From JANQRX01 sp963663975 (GTDB lineage: Bacteria; Pseudomonadota; Alphaproteobacteria; Rhizobiales; Kaistiaceae): DNA of 64,000 nucleotides. Positions 26,014-35,762 of this stretch are shown here, in pieces. Where the stretch lies: the NCBI GenBank assembly GCA_963663975.2, contig CAXXRA010000003.1, forward strand, positions 62,001 through 126,000, in the 5' to 3' direction. The notes under the pieces are model-generated. The model did not search any database and had not been told where the DNA came from. It saw only the letters and a list, made by a program, of their open reading frames with translations. A program made the translations under genes and the position numbers. How positions within the stretch are numbered: position 1 is the first letter of the stretch; each line of letters starts with the position of its first letter.

Positions 26014-26598
26014 CTATTTGAGCGAAAGCCGCATCATCGGCTTGTGGGGCGCGGTGCGCTGCACGACCACGAACCCCAGGCGCTCGAAGGTCGAGGCCAG
26101 CCCTAGATAGATGGCGGACGGGGTCTTCTTCTGGGTCGTATCCCACGGATAGGCCTCGAGAAACCGCCCGCCCCAATCGCGGGCAAAGGCGATGGCCGCC
26201 CTGGTCAACACGGTGGTCAGCCCGCGACCGCGGTGTCTTGAGCGCACGACGAAGCACGGCAGCGACCACACGCCGGCGATGTCGAGGTCGGTCTTGAAAT
26301 ACCGCGACCGCTGGAGCCCGGGGAGCTTGGCGCGCTCCATCACCCGGCACCACGCCACCACCTCGTCGCCCTCATAGGCCAGCAGGCCGGCCGGCGGTCC
26401 GGCATCGACCTGGCTCTGAAACGCCTCCCGGTTCCCGGCGTTGCGGCCGCCCTTCGCCCCGTCTGCCCAGGCACGGCTGTTCGGCAAAGTCCAATACATG
26501 CACCAGCAACCACCAATGCCGCCGGGACCAAGAACCGTGGCCAAGTCGTCCCATCGCTCGGGCGTCAGCGGTCGGATTTGGAAGCCGTCAGTGTCCAT
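26014..26598 (-). CDS. GNAT family N-acetyltransferase
   Basis: 194-aa acetyltransferase. The acetyl-CoA loop is RSRHRGRGLTTVLTRAAIAFA (R-x-x-G-x-G/A pattern) after a VWSLPCFVV strand; N-terminal IRPLTPERWDDLATVLGP...GGCWCMYW is typical of a GNAT subfamily whose substrate is unknown. Stand-alone gene. Confidence 0.85.
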   Translation of the reverse strand: MDTDGFQIRPLTPERWDDLATVLGPGGIGGCWCMYWTLPNSRAWADGAKGGRNAGNREAFQSQVDAGPPAGLLAYEGDEVVAWCRVMERAKLPGLQRSRYFKTDLDIAGVWSLPCFVVRSRHRGRGLTTVLTRAAIAFARDWGGRFLEAYPWDTTQKKTPSAIYLGLASTFERLGFVVVQRTAPHKPMMRLSLK

Positions 26599-26874
26599 GA
26601 ACGCCCGCCCCCTCCATGCCGGTTTGAGCCACCGGTGCGCCGTTCAGGCAAGTCACGGGCAGCTGCCGAAGATCTCACGTCCGCCATCTCACGACAACTG
26701 AGTTGGAACGGCGTCACGATGGCGACACGGCACGAGCCGTCTGCGACCCTGAAGCCCAAAGGCAAGATTATGGCGACCGATGGCGGACTTGGTATGATGC
26801 CGGCTTCTATTTCGCGTTCATCGCCGGCTTGGGTCCGATTGGACCGGAGCCTCCAGTCGAGGGGGAAGCACATC

Positions 26875-27276
26875 ATGGAAGCGGCAGTCACGGTCAACTG
26901 GATTGCAGTCATCATCGCGGGGGCGGTCAGGTTCGCCATCGGGGCGGCGTGGTATGCGCCGGCAGTGTTCGGCAAAAAGTGGCAGGAAGCAGATGACATC
27001 CCTGGAAAGCCAACGGAGATGCCGGCCGCACTCGTGGTGCAGGCGATCGCCGGCCTGGTCATGGCCTACATTCTGGCTCGGGTGATCGGCCACTACGGCG
27101 CGGAAAATCTCATCGCCGGCGCCTTTGTCGGCTTCATGATGTGGCTGGGCTTCGTGGCCACGATTTCGCTGCCGACCGTCATGTTCGAGAAGCGGAAAAT
27201 GAGCCTGTTCAGCATCGTGGCCGGGTATCAGCTCGTTTGCCTGGCCGTGATGGGCGCCATTATCGCGGTGATGTAG
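26875..27276 (+). CDS. DUF1761 membrane protein
   Basis: 133-aa inner-membrane protein with four predicted helices: VNWIAVIIAGAVRFAIGAAW, ALVVQAIAGLVMAYILARV, LIAGAFVGFMMWLGFVATIS and SIVAGYQLVCLAVMGAIIAV. The N-terminal NW-x-AV...G-x-x-WY signature identifies DUF1761. Start at 26875 with GGGGGAAG upstream. Function unknown. Confidence 0.8.
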   Translation: MEAAVTVNWIAVIIAGAVRFAIGAAWYAPAVFGKKWQEADDIPGKPTEMPAALVVQAIAGLVMAYILARVIGHYGAENLIAGAFVGFMMWLGFVATISLPTVMFEKRKMSLFSIVAGYQLVCLAVMGAIIAVM

Positions 27277-27339
27277 GACGGGGACGCGGTATCAAGCTTC
27301 GCGCTCGGACAGCGGTCTCGGCGTGGCGCAAGCGTGCTT

Positions 27340-27816
27340 TCAATCGGCTGCCTTGTGGATCGGATCGACCCAGGCGACCGCCTCCGGTTTCTCGATCGGT
27401 TCGATGTCAAGGTTCACGACCACGGCCTCGTTGTCGGACCGAACCAGCACGCATTCAAGCGGTTGGTCGATCGAGGCGTTGATCTCCTGGTGGGGAACGT
27501 AGGGCGGCACGAAAATGAAATCGCCCGGCCCGGCTTCGGCAACGAACTCAAGTCTCTCTCCCCAGCGCATGCGGGCCCGACCCTTGACCACGTAGATGAC
27601 GCTTTCCAGCGCGCCATGGTGATGGGCGCCAGTGCGCGCATTAGGTTGGACGGTGACGGTGCCCGCCCACAGCTTCTGAGCGCCCGCGTGGGCGAGGTTG
27701 ATGGCGGCTTGGCGGTGCATACCGGGTGTCTGCGCGGTGTTCGGGTCGAGTTTGTCGCCCGGGATGACCCTGACCCCGTGAACCTTCCAGTCGATCTTGT
27801 CCGGCGTTCTGGCCAT
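27340..27816 (-). CDS. Cupin domain protein
   Basis: 158-aa single cupin. Metal-binding box 1 GAHHHGALESVIYVVKGRARM and box 2 PGDFIFVPPYVPHQEIN give the His-His-Glu...His set. Resembles small cupins annotated only by fold; could bind a small ligand or act as a dioxygenase/isomerase. No pathway clue from neighbours. Confidence 0.8.
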   Translation of the reverse strand: MARTPDKIDWKVHGVRVIPGDKLDPNTAQTPGMHRQAAINLAHAGAQKLWAGTVTVQPNARTGAHHHGALESVIYVVKGRARMRWGERLEFVAEAGPGDFIFVPPYVPHQEINASIDQPLECVLVRSDNEAVVVNLDIEPIEKPEAVAWVDPIHKAAD

Positions 27817-27998
27817 GGGTTGGTGGTCGCCTCATTCTTTGTCAGCCGGCAAACGCCCGCTCAGGCAAGTCTAAGTCCGCAGCTGTGATCTCACAACTCC
27901 AGCTCGCGGTGGTCATTGGACCAACACCATCGATAACCCGGCGGCCGCCGCCGCACGGCTGCCAGTGGCGATACAGCAAAAACGACGACTCGCCACGC

Positions 27999-28780
27999 CT
28001 ACTTTCGCGACGCGATTTCGGCCGCCTTCCGGTTGGCATCATCGATCCTTCGCCCGACTTCCCGGCGTAGGTCTTCCTCGTCATCCTGGCCGATATCCGG
28101 CGGAATGATGATGGGTCTTCCTCGTCATCCTGGCCGATATCCGGCGGAATGATGATGGGGTCGCCAAAAACCACGCTCCCTTGCGAGAAGGGCAGGTTGA
28201 CGGTCGATTTGTCCCAGGCGGAGTGGATTGTAAACGACCTGCTGGTGGCGATCGCCAGCGGCACGATTGGCCGGCCGGTCTTCTTGGCGAGCCTGATCAG
28301 TCCCCCGGTGACCTCGCGCCGTGTGCGCTTTTCGAAATCGCCGGATGTGACGATCGAGCGGCCGGCCTTCAATGATCGCATCATCTCACGAAAAACCGTC
28401 AAACCACGCCGGTCGTGAGCACGCTTGGGGTCGATGGATGCAGAACCGCGTATGGTGCCCAGACCGAACCGCTCGACCACGCGTGCGATAATTTCGGCGG
28501 TCACGTGCCGTGAGATGACGATGTCGCAGCGGCCTTGGTAGTGCTTGCCGAGTGCTCCAAGAAACCAGAGCTGGCCATGCCAACCAACGCCGATGAACGG
28601 CGCGTGTTCGTCGAGCCATTCCTGGAGCGCGGGACGATCCGGGACAAACCGCGTCGTTCGTTTCACCAGTCGAAAATAGTTGACAAGAAAGGACGTGATC
28701 GACGCCATGACCATCGGCGAGTTCAACGCCCGACGGCCAAGTTTTCGGAGGCGCTTCCTTTTCGTCGGTTTTTCTACCAC
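27999..28780 (-). pseudogene. DUF374 lysophospholipid acyltransferase-like protein, C-terminus shifted by a 44-bp duplication
   Basis: Membrane-associated acyltransferase-like protein: IGVGWHGQLWFL, DIVISRHVTAEIIARV, and GDFEKRTRREVTGGLIRLAKKTGRPIVP.A are the DUF374 landmarks. A perfect 44-bp tandem duplication (28071-28158) shifts the frame 35-40 codons before the end. With one unit removed the protein ends LRREVGRRIDDANRKA.. and a stop at 27999. As it stands it runs into unrelated sequence to 27842 (312 aa). The catalytic part is intact, so a partly active product is possible. GTG start. Confidence 0.75.
28071..28158. repeat. Perfect 44-bp tandem duplication inside the DUF374 gene
   Basis: Units 28071-28114 and 28115-28158 are identical and begin GTCTTCCTCGTCATCCTGGC. 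The length is not a multiple of three. Confidence 0.97.
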
Positions 28781-29104
28781 TGTTCCGAGCCTTCAAAGAA
28801 CGGCTAAGACTGACCTTTGGACGACCGCGTTGCCAGTGGGTGACCGACCGGTAGGAGTTGCAAGCGGACCTCCATCTCGGGCCGCGGGTGAGGGCGGGTT
28901 TCATCCGAAACCTTATTCTTATCAACCGACAACACTTGGAAGCTGGCGGAGGGAAGGCGACTGGGTTTTAACACTCTCTGTTTCAAATCTTGAAATGGCG
29001 ACAGTTTGAGGATTTTCCCGCCTACCTCTAGTCGTCGGCAACGTCCTGATTCCAATTGACACTTTCCAAGAAAGATTTTCCAGGAACAGGCTCATCCATT
29101 TCCC
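28781..29104. other. Gene-free left flank of the mobile region
   Basis: About 320 bases, lower in GC than the surroundings in part, with no supported gene. Marks the change from ordinary chromosome to rearranged DNA. Confidence 0.5.
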
Positions 29105-29255
29105 GGGCTACCGCTGCCCACCGAGCTGACCACGCTGCTCGGCCACACCCAAGTCCAGACCACGGCCCGCTACGCCCCACCTTGCGGCGGACCCCGTCAA
29201 GCGGGCGACGAACGATGTGTCCGCCAGTATCAAGGCGGCGCTCGAAGGGCGTTGA
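29105..29255 (+). pseudogene. C-terminal fragment of a tyrosine recombinase (integrase)
   Basis: GLPLPTELTTLLGHTQVQTTARYA carries the H-x-x-Y-region of phage-type integrases including the catalytic Tyr. After one extra C (GCCCCAC instead of GCCCAC) the frame continues ADPVKRATNDVSASIKAALEGR and a stop, the usual tail of alphaproteobacterial integrases. The part expected just before it in the gene is found 1.2 kb to the right (30487-30572). Confidence 0.75.
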
Positions 29256-30059
29256 CGGGACTCTTCTCGCACACCACACCGTCACTATCGACGTCACGCA
29301 TGAATGGATAGGCGGGATGCGTGAACGGCACCGGGGCGATGCCGTGGCGCCGCGCTTCGGTGCAGGTGATCCGGCCGTTGCGGTTGTCGTCCCATAGGCG
29401 GAGGGCATCGATGCTCTCCAACGGTTTAGCGTCAGGCGTTTCCGGAAGGCTGCTCGCCGGAGGCGGCAGCGGGCCGTCGGGGATAGCGGGAAGCTCGGTC
29501 GTGAGACAGAACCGGAGCACACCCTCGAGCGCCTTCGCCTCGGGTCGCGGTCGATCGTGAGTCCGTACTTTCGGCGCACCTCGACGACGCGGTTGGCGAA
29601 CCAGCATCGGTTAGTAGGCGGCATCCAGTGAGTAGCGTCGAGATCGCGCTTAACGTGGCGATTGAGGTCGGGGTCGGCCAGCGTGAGATTTAGGAGGTCG
29701 GAGGCGAAGCGCCGCCGTGTGGCGAGGTCGACGGCGCACAACCCGCTGTCGTGAGCCTCTGAGCGGGCGACGATATGCTCGATATCAGTCTCGCGGGTGT
29801 TGGCGAAGCGCTCCAGCGTATAGAGGCTATAGATGCCGCCGAGCTCGGCGACGATCTTCACCTCAACGGACTGCGGATAAGCGTGATCGCGCGAATTGTA
29901 GGGGGAGCAGCGATGTTCGGGAGCGACCACCAGACCACGCCAAGTGTCGGCTGCGGTCAGGTCGGACGGGAACAGCAGTACCCCGGCGATGCAAAGAACG
30001 ACAAGGCACGCGATGACGGCGAAGTGGCGACGGCGCGTGCGAAGGTGATGGCTTGCCAC
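29230..30059 (-). pseudogene. Secreted HNH nuclease with C-terminal Excalibur domain, frameshifted
   Basis: Starts at GTG 30059 with a signal/anchor helix (FAVIACLVVLCIAGVLLF). The HNH/DUF1524-like core reads WRGLVVAPEHRCSPYNSRDHAYP, TDIEHIVARSEAHDSGLC (Asp-His motif) and DLLNLTLADPDLNRHVKRD. Near 29541-29550 the frame changes; the other frame continues EAKALEGVLRFC, a proline-rich linker and LWDDNRNGRITCTEARRHGIAPV plus DVDSDGVVCE, an Excalibur calcium-binding pattern (D-x-D-x-DG-x-x-CE). Together this is the well-known secreted nuclease-Excalibur architecture, broken by a small indel. Confidence 0.75.
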
Positions 30060-30061
30060 GT

Positions 30062-30442
30062 TTATCCAACTCGCTCCGGATGATCGGCGGCCTTCATGAA
30101 CCCGGCGTCCAACTCCGGCTCGTCCCACTTGCGGCAGATCCTCTCCCAGCGGGCGATTATCTTCTGGAATCCCGAGTCATCCACTAGCAGCTGGAAGGTG
30201 TATATGCGATTGACAACTTGGCGCATCAGGTCTCGCATCACGTCGTTACCGAAGTGCGAGACGTCCGGCCACGGGATGCACCTGCCATTCGCATCGATGA
30301 CCATGACATCCGAGTAATCTCCTGTTCGGGTGACGGGCGTTGGCCCGGCGTGGATGTCCTCGAGCATTGTATTGCGGACACACATCAAGGCGGTGATCTT
30401 GGCGATATGGGCCGCGGTACGTTTCTCGTCGTCTTCGTTCAT
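30062..30442 (-). CDS. Hypothetical protein of an integrase-linked cluster
   Basis: 126-aa soluble, mostly helical protein: MNEDDEKRTAAHIAKITALM then MLEDIHAGPTPVTRTGDYSDV, DANGRCIPWPDVSHFGNDVM and RDLMRQVVNRIYTFQLLVDD. I do not recognise a domain. It ends two bases before the HNH-nuclease start, so the two would be co-transcribed, and it lies between the two integrase fragments, consistent with cargo of a former integrative element. Confidence 0.6.
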   Translation of the reverse strand: MNEDDEKRTAAHIAKITALMCVRNTMLEDIHAGPTPVTRTGDYSDVMVIDANGRCIPWPDVSHFGNDVMRDLMRQVVNRIYTFQLLVDDSGFQKIIARWERICRKWDEPELDAGFMKAADHPERVG

Positions 30443-30486
30443 GGCGGGCCTTTGGGTATCAGGGCGGAGCCCTAACTTGACGCCAT

Positions 30487-30572
30487 GGAGCTTCGCCTCC
30501 GCACTCGATAATGTGCGCATTCACGACTTGCGCCACAGTTTGGTCTCGGGGCGGCACAGCCTAGCTGCATAA
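30487..30572 (+). pseudogene. Middle fragment of a tyrosine recombinase (R-H-x-x-R box)
   Basis: FASALDNVRIHDLRHSLVSGR ends shortly after in a stop. VRIHDLRHS is the conserved His-x-x-Arg box of phage integrases. The continuing sequence of the same gene is located at 29105-29255, to the left on the same strand, so the gene has been permuted. Confidence 0.6.
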
Positions 30573-31153
30573 ACTGACCTAACACACTGTAATATAGTAT
30601 TTTTTAATCTCTCTCCAAATCGCCTAAATATCTCCATATTCCGTTTCGTGTACAAGCGGTGAGCGGATTGAAGTCAATGCGCGTGGTGACAAGTACCCCC
30701 CCGACTATGATTTGCCGGCTCGCCCGCCTCTGCCACTTCTTTTCCGGTAAGCGTTCGGTCACGCCGTGAGAGAGGCGGAACACGCTGGATCTCGGTCGGA
30801 TCATGAATCAGAGAAACCGCAGGTTGGTGTCTTCCGGGCTGACACCAACCTGTCGGAGAGGCTCTTTCTTGAAACGACCGGAGCTCTGCTAGGGATCGCA
30901 CCCCACCAGAGGGACTACGACATGGAGCTTGCCTCGAGATGTTTACCCCTCCGTTGCGGCCCGGTCGCCGGCGCGGAGCTCGCATCTCGATGGTCTTCGC
31001 TTTACTACCTACTCGTACACCCGCGAAACGCCTTCGTGCGGCCTCGACTCACTTGCCGCGCTTCACTTTCTCCAGCCCGGCAACCACCTCAAAAGCGGAG
31101 GTGTATTGAGATTGTCAAGGCAGCCGCCTTTCTCCGGGGAACCATATGCCCGC
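30573..31153. other. Gene-free stretch with one stable hairpin
   Basis: No supported gene. AT-rich start near 30600. A perfect 11-bp stem (AGGTTGGTGTC / GACACCAACCT) with a 9-base loop lies at 30821-30851; no T-run follows. Confidence 0.4.
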
Positions 31154-31351
31154 CTAAGTGTGCAGGCGGAAGCGCAAGACCCATTCCCCGGTATCTGGGT
31201 CTTGAACCATCGACCTCTTGCACAACTTCTTGTTCTTGGGGTTCGGGACATGATCCTGGAAAGTATCGCCATACCCTTCGACCAGTTCAGCGTATTCTAG
31301 ATAGGCCGCAATTTTTGATGGCCCACGTACTTCGTCATGCATTCCGCCCAT
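31154..31351 (-). CDS. Possible small hydrophilic protein (65 aa)
   Basis: A frame with protein-like composition in otherwise empty DNA: AAYLEYAELVEGYGDTF, then NPKNKKLCKRSMVQDPDTGE and a closing WVLRFRLHT. No family recognised and no strong ribosome-binding site, so it may be a remnant or chance. Confidence 0.3.
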   Translation of the reverse strand: MGGMHDEVRGPSKIAAYLEYAELVEGYGDTFQDHVPNPKNKKLCKRSMVQDPDTGEWVLRFRLHT

Positions 31352-32136
31352 CGTGGCAACCGGTCTGTCTGCTCAGTCGTGCGAATCGTCTGATGTGGCA
31401 TACATGGTGTTGCTCAGTGCCCGAGACAAGCTGCCACGCTGCTACCAGAAGCATTGAGATGCACATCTCCGGGTGATGAACGTCGTTGGCTAGTAAACGC
31501 CCGCGGGATGTTCACCCCGTTGCACAGATACTGACGTCGCCCGCCCCATCACGGCGTGACCGAACGCTTACCTTTTCCGCACGCCTCGTCTCGACCTACT
31601 GACCTACGCATCTCCCTCGCTGCAGCATCAACTAGGACTCCTTCAACGGTGTACCGATCCGGGCCAAGTCCACAACCCATCTCACAGCCTTCTTCCCATC
31701 CAGAAGTCCCTGCTGAGCACCAGCCTATTGTCGCCCTGAACCCGAGCGCTCGTCCGATACCGCTATTCGGCATCGGGCCCCGAATCGTGCCTGAATGCCG
31801 GAGCCTTGTGCCCCACCCATAGCCAACCGCACTGGCTCCGTGGTTAGGCGCGCCGGTCTCCCGAACAAACCAGACGGCAGTCCTCTTCGGATTTCTCGTT
31901 CTTTGTGGAGCTGACAATGCTCCCGGCGAAGACGCCGAAGCTCATCAAGCTTCGAGCTTGTCAATCCTTCGTCACGACGGCCCTCGTCACGATCGGCCCG
32001 CCACACCCAGTTCCCGATCGGCTGCGCTGAATTTAAGCACGCACTGGACAAGCGAATCCGAGATTGCGTCTACTGCCTTCCGCGCACGGACCGCCGAAGC
32101 CGGATACTCAGCCACATTTGGCGGCACTCCGGTACG
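31352..32136. other. Gene-free stretch upstream of the GHKL ATPase gene
   Basis: About 785 bases without a convincing gene on either strand. Presumably decayed mobile DNA plus the promoter of the downstream ATPase. Confidence 0.45.
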
Positions 32137-34568
32137 GTGATCATACTGACAGGCCAATCGCAGGAACTCCCCCCCCCCCCCCCCCCCCCCCGCATGACCT
32201 TTGTCCCCGATCGCGCCGAACACGATGGCCACCGCCCCTGGTCGCTTCCCGCCGAGGACCTCAATACGCAGGTTCGGAACGTGCTAGGCCATGCCGTCGA
32301 TGCACACCGGAAGAATCTCAAGGTCTACGAGAGTCTCCGGAACCTGAACGAAGTGGTCGGCACCGAATACGGCGATCGGGTGCTGTACGAGTTGATACAG
32401 AACGCTCACGACGCGCACCGGGCCGAAGACGAGGGCCGGATAGCCGTGAGGCTTGTCGTTCGCTCGGAAACCGACGGCACCCTGTACGTCGCCAACGGCG
32501 GCAGTGGCTTTCGCAAGGAGGATGTAGACGCAATCGAGAACCTCGCGACCACCGCCAAGGAAATCGGCGAGAGTATCGGCAACAAGGGCCTCGGCTTCAG
32601 GAGCATCGAGGCGTTGACCGACGACGTCCGAATATTCTCGCGCAAGGGCAGAAGCGAGGCGCCCCGGTTCGATGGCTACTGTTTCCGCTTCGCCACCGTG
32701 GACGAGATCGAGGTTCTGATTCGTGAGGACGGCATCGTCGCGGATACGGCCCGCGACGTTGCCAGAATGGTTCCGCGCTATCTCGTTCCTCTGCCGCTGG
32801 CCGAGCAACCGGACGACGTCGTGTCGTACGCGCGCCGAGGCTATGCGACCACTATTGTCGTGCCACTGCGCAGGGCGGAGGCGATCAAACTGGCACAACG
32901 CCAGATCCAGGCGCTCGCCGACCTCGACGTGCCCCTCCTCCTGTTTCTGGACCGTATCGCGGAATTCCGCATCGACGTCGAGACGCCGGACGGGCCAGTC
33001 CGTCGGCGTCGGCTAAGCCGTCGCCAGACGGCCATTGGCGATGTCCCGGGCCTCGCAGGCTGCCGTTTGTACGAGGTCCGGGTCGGCGAGAATAGGCGCT
33101 TCCTTGTTGTACAAAGCGAAGTCGACAAGGCGCGTGTGCTCGATGCGGTCGGAAAAAGCGTATTCAAAGCGCCGCAGCTCAAGCGCTGGCTCGAATGGAA
33201 GGGCCAGCCGACCGTCTCAGTCGCCGTTGGCCTGTCCCCCGCAGCAGTAGCTGCTGGACGCCTCTACAACTTCTTGCCGATGGGCGATGCGGCCGTCGCA
33301 CCACTGCTCGGCCATCTGGACGCGCCCTTCTTTGCCGGAATCGACCGCCGCGATGCGGATTTCGACCTGCCGTTGAACGCGACGCTAATGAAGGCCGCGG
33401 CGGAAGCCTGCGCCCGCGCAGCACTGCACATCGGTGGGCATGCGAGTACACCTATTCCACAACGCACGGTCTTCGATCTCGTCGCCTGGACGGGCAACCA
33501 TGCCCCGAAGCTGGACGCCGCGCTCAACGGAATTGACAGCTCGCTCGAGGACGCGCCTGTTGTTCCGGCGATCGCGTTCGATGGCACTCGATGGGCCAGC
33601 CTCTCCGAAGTCAGCGTCTGGCCGGCCGGCACGTTCTCGCTCATGAAAGCGGCGGAGGTCGCCAGGCGAACCGGCGCCCAGCTCGCGTCGGCGGAACTTG
33701 ACAGCGGTCGCCTCAAAACACTCGAAGCCATGGCGACACGGAAGTACCTGGATCTGTCACCCTGGGGCGGAGAGCTCGCCGAGTGGTCCGAGGCCTTCGC
33801 ACGGTCCCTCGCCGACGGAAACGTCGCGGCACGCACCTGGTCCCGATTTTACGAAGACCTGAACCGCGTGTTCGACGCGGCCGGCGAGAAGCTCGACGCT
33901 TTGACCGGCAAGATGATCTTCCTCGACCGGTCGAAGAAACTGCGACCCGCAGGTGGGAACGAAGCCGCGTCGGGAAACAACATCTTCGTGCGTAGCGAAT
34001 CAACGAGACGCAAGCGCGCCAAGGACGGCGTGCCGCTACCACCTCCGACGCTTACTCGGCGCTACCGCTTCCTCCACGAGAAGATCACGTTTCGACGCGA
34101 CACCCTGAACGCGTTCATCGCGGCTGGCCTGGTGCGCGAATTCGATCCGGTGGAAGCCCTCGCCGGGCTCGGGTCCGCCCTGGGAACAAAAGCCAACGAT
34201 AACCGCCGCCAGGAAGCCCTGATGTGGGCGTTCCGCGTGTCGCGCACCGCGGGTGCCGGTATTCAGGAGGCGCTTCGAAGGGCTCGACTGCGGGTGCCCA
34301 CATTGAGCGGCTGGCTGCCGGCGACACAGGCGGCATTCTCGTCGTCGTGGACGCCGGTCGGCCTGACACTAGAGAACTTCCTGGTCGAAGCGACCGATAG
34401 ATCTCCCGACTGCCGACAGACGCGGGATACGCTTCTCGTGGACTTCACCGTTTGGCCGGCGGGCCCCATTGGCACCAAGCGCCAGTGGATCGACTTCCTG
34501 ACGCTTCTCGGCGTCGTGGACGGACTAAGGCCAGTTGCGGGAAGAATGCAGGAGAGCGGGCAGGGATG
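32137..34568 (+). pseudogene. GHKL/sacsin-type ATPase, putative defence protein, C-terminus lost to IS21
   Basis: HSP90-like ATPase module: N-box YGDRVLYELIQNAHDAH, G1-like YVANGGSGFRKEDVDAIENL and G2 IGNKGLGFRSIEAL, as in bacterial sacsin N-terminal ATPase-like proteins, which are frequent in anti-phage defence islands. A long region of unknown fold follows (about residues 250-810). The gene is cut at 34568 by an IS21 end, and the frame then runs through IS and antisense umuC. Translation from the GTG at 32137 goes through a poly-C tract encoding seven prolines; the ATG at 32194 follows the tract directly with no ribosome-binding site. No function has been shown; defence role is inference. 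Confidence 0.7.
32169..32191 (+). repeat. Homopolymer of 23 C at the 5' end of the GHKL ATPase gene
   Basis: Uninterrupted (C)23, two bases before the ATG at 32194. Such tracts slip during replication. At 23 C the upstream GTG start is in frame with the ATPase; 22 or 24 would break it. Confidence 0.9.
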
Positions 34569-34727
34569 GAGCCGCCGCCGGCCGTGCCTGCGGCCCGGTT
34601 GCCCCGGTGGGTCAACAGGTACCCCCCCTATTGACTACCGGGACAACCTCCGCCGTGCCGCTCAGGGGGGTCAATTTTGGACGCCGATTACCCCACCAAG
34701 GGGGTCAATATTCCACGCCGATCAACA
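34569..34727 (+). mobile_element. Solo right end of an IS21-family element
   Basis: The first 110 bases match the post-istB region of the full IS21 at 46441-46550 with one difference. The remaining 49 bases are the exact complement of the left end of that IS21 (44097 onwards: TGTTGATCGGCGTGGAATAT). Only this end remains. It separates the truncated GHKL ATPase gene from the truncated umuC, so it marks an IS-associated deletion. Confidence 0.85.
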
Positions 34728-35314
34728 AGCATCCTCGACCAGCGGCCGCCGATGCCCCAGACATCGCCCGCGGCGGTCCTGGAGAGCGCCGGGCCGACCC
34801 AGGCGGGATTGCCCGACAGGTCGAGAACCCCTTCCGTCCGTGGTGCGCTTTTGGCGATCCTGTTGGCGATCTTGGCCAGGGTCTTGGTCGGGCCGATCCC
34901 GATCGATACCGGGATGCCGGTCCAGCGGCGGACCCGGGTGCGAAGATCTCGGCACCACCGGGTCAGGTCCGGAACCGCCAGGCGGTCGAGATCGAGGAAG
35001 CTCTCGTCGATACTGTAGACCTCGATGCGCGGCGCCTCGGCGGCCAGAATGCTCATCACCCGTTCCGACAGGTCGCCATAGAGCGCGTAGTTCGAGGACA
35101 GCACGGTGACATCGTGGCGTTCGACGAGGCGCTTCGCCTGGAACAGCGGGACGCCCATGGCGATGCCGAGCGCCTTGGCCTCCTGGGAGCGGGCGACGAT
35201 GCAGCCATCGTTGTTGGACAGCACGACGATGGGGCGGCCGGCGAGCGAAGGTTGGAACACCCGCTCGCACGAGGCATAGAAGTTGTTGCAATCGACCAGG
35301 CCGATCGTCGTCAT
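34728..35314 (-). pseudogene. umuC: DNA polymerase V catalytic subunit UmuC, truncated
   Basis: N-terminal 195 residues of a Y-family polymerase: IGLVDCNNFYASCERVFQP (catalytic Asp), VLSNNDGCIVARS, and YSIDESFLDLD (Asp-Glu), then the thumb ...IGIGPTKTLAKIANRIAK. Full UmuC is about 420 aa; the rest is replaced by the IS21 end at 34727. Starts four bases after the umuD stop. Confidence 0.9.
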
Positions 35315-35318
35315 GGAC

Positions 35319-35753
35319 CTAACGCGCGCAGTGCCGGCGGATGCTGTGGGTAACGACGCCCCAGGCCTCGCAACCGGCATCGTCGAGGGCGATATCGGGA
35401 AAATCCGGGTTCTCGGCGTAGAGGATCAGGGCGCCATTGCTCTTTCGCAGGCGTTTGACCGTCAGCTCGCCATGCAGGACGGCGATGACGATATCGTCGG
35501 CCTGGGGCGCGATGGCGCGGTCGACAACGAGAAGGTCGCCGTCGAAAATTCCGGCGTCGCGCATGGATTCGCCCTGTGCGCGGATGAAAAAGGTCGCGGC
35601 CGGGCGGCGGATCAGATGCAGATTGAGATCGAGCTTGCCCTCGATATGGTCGTCGGCGGGGCTTGGAAAACCGGCCGGCACCCTGGAGCCGTAAAGCGGC
35701 AGAGCGAGGTCGGAGGGCTGATCGGTGAAACGATGCAAGGGGACGACCTTCAA
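35319..35753 (-). CDS. umuD: UmuD-type self-cleaving SOS mutagenesis protein
   Basis: LexA-like S24 peptidase (144 aa) that is trimmed to UmuD' and works with UmuC. Cleavage site Ala-Gly in SRVPAGFPSPADDH, catalytic Ser in FIRAQGESMRDAGI and Lys in ELTVKRLRK. I prefer TTG at 35753 (LKVVPLHRF, the usual UmuD start) because the ATG at 35768 lies inside the -10 box and operator. The gene is probably useless for lesion bypass here since umuC is truncated. Confidence 0.85.
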   Translation of the reverse strand: MKVVPLHRFTDQPSDLALPLYGSRVPAGFPSPADDHIEGKLDLNLHLIRRPAATFFIRAQGESMRDAGIFDGDLLVVDRAIAPQADDIVIAVLHGELTVKRLRKSNGALILYAENPDFPDIALDDAGCEAWGVVTHSIRRHCAR

Positions 35754-35762
35754 TATCAATAG

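Noticed and set aside
28940..28956. TGGCGGAGGGAAGG, similar to the end of tRNA-Ser, as an attachment-site copy
   Set aside because: Only about 8 contiguous bases match; chance is sufficient.
34679..35310. Continuation of the GHKL ATPase frame to 35109
   Set aside because: After 34568 the frame reads IS21 end and antisense umuC; not part of the protein.
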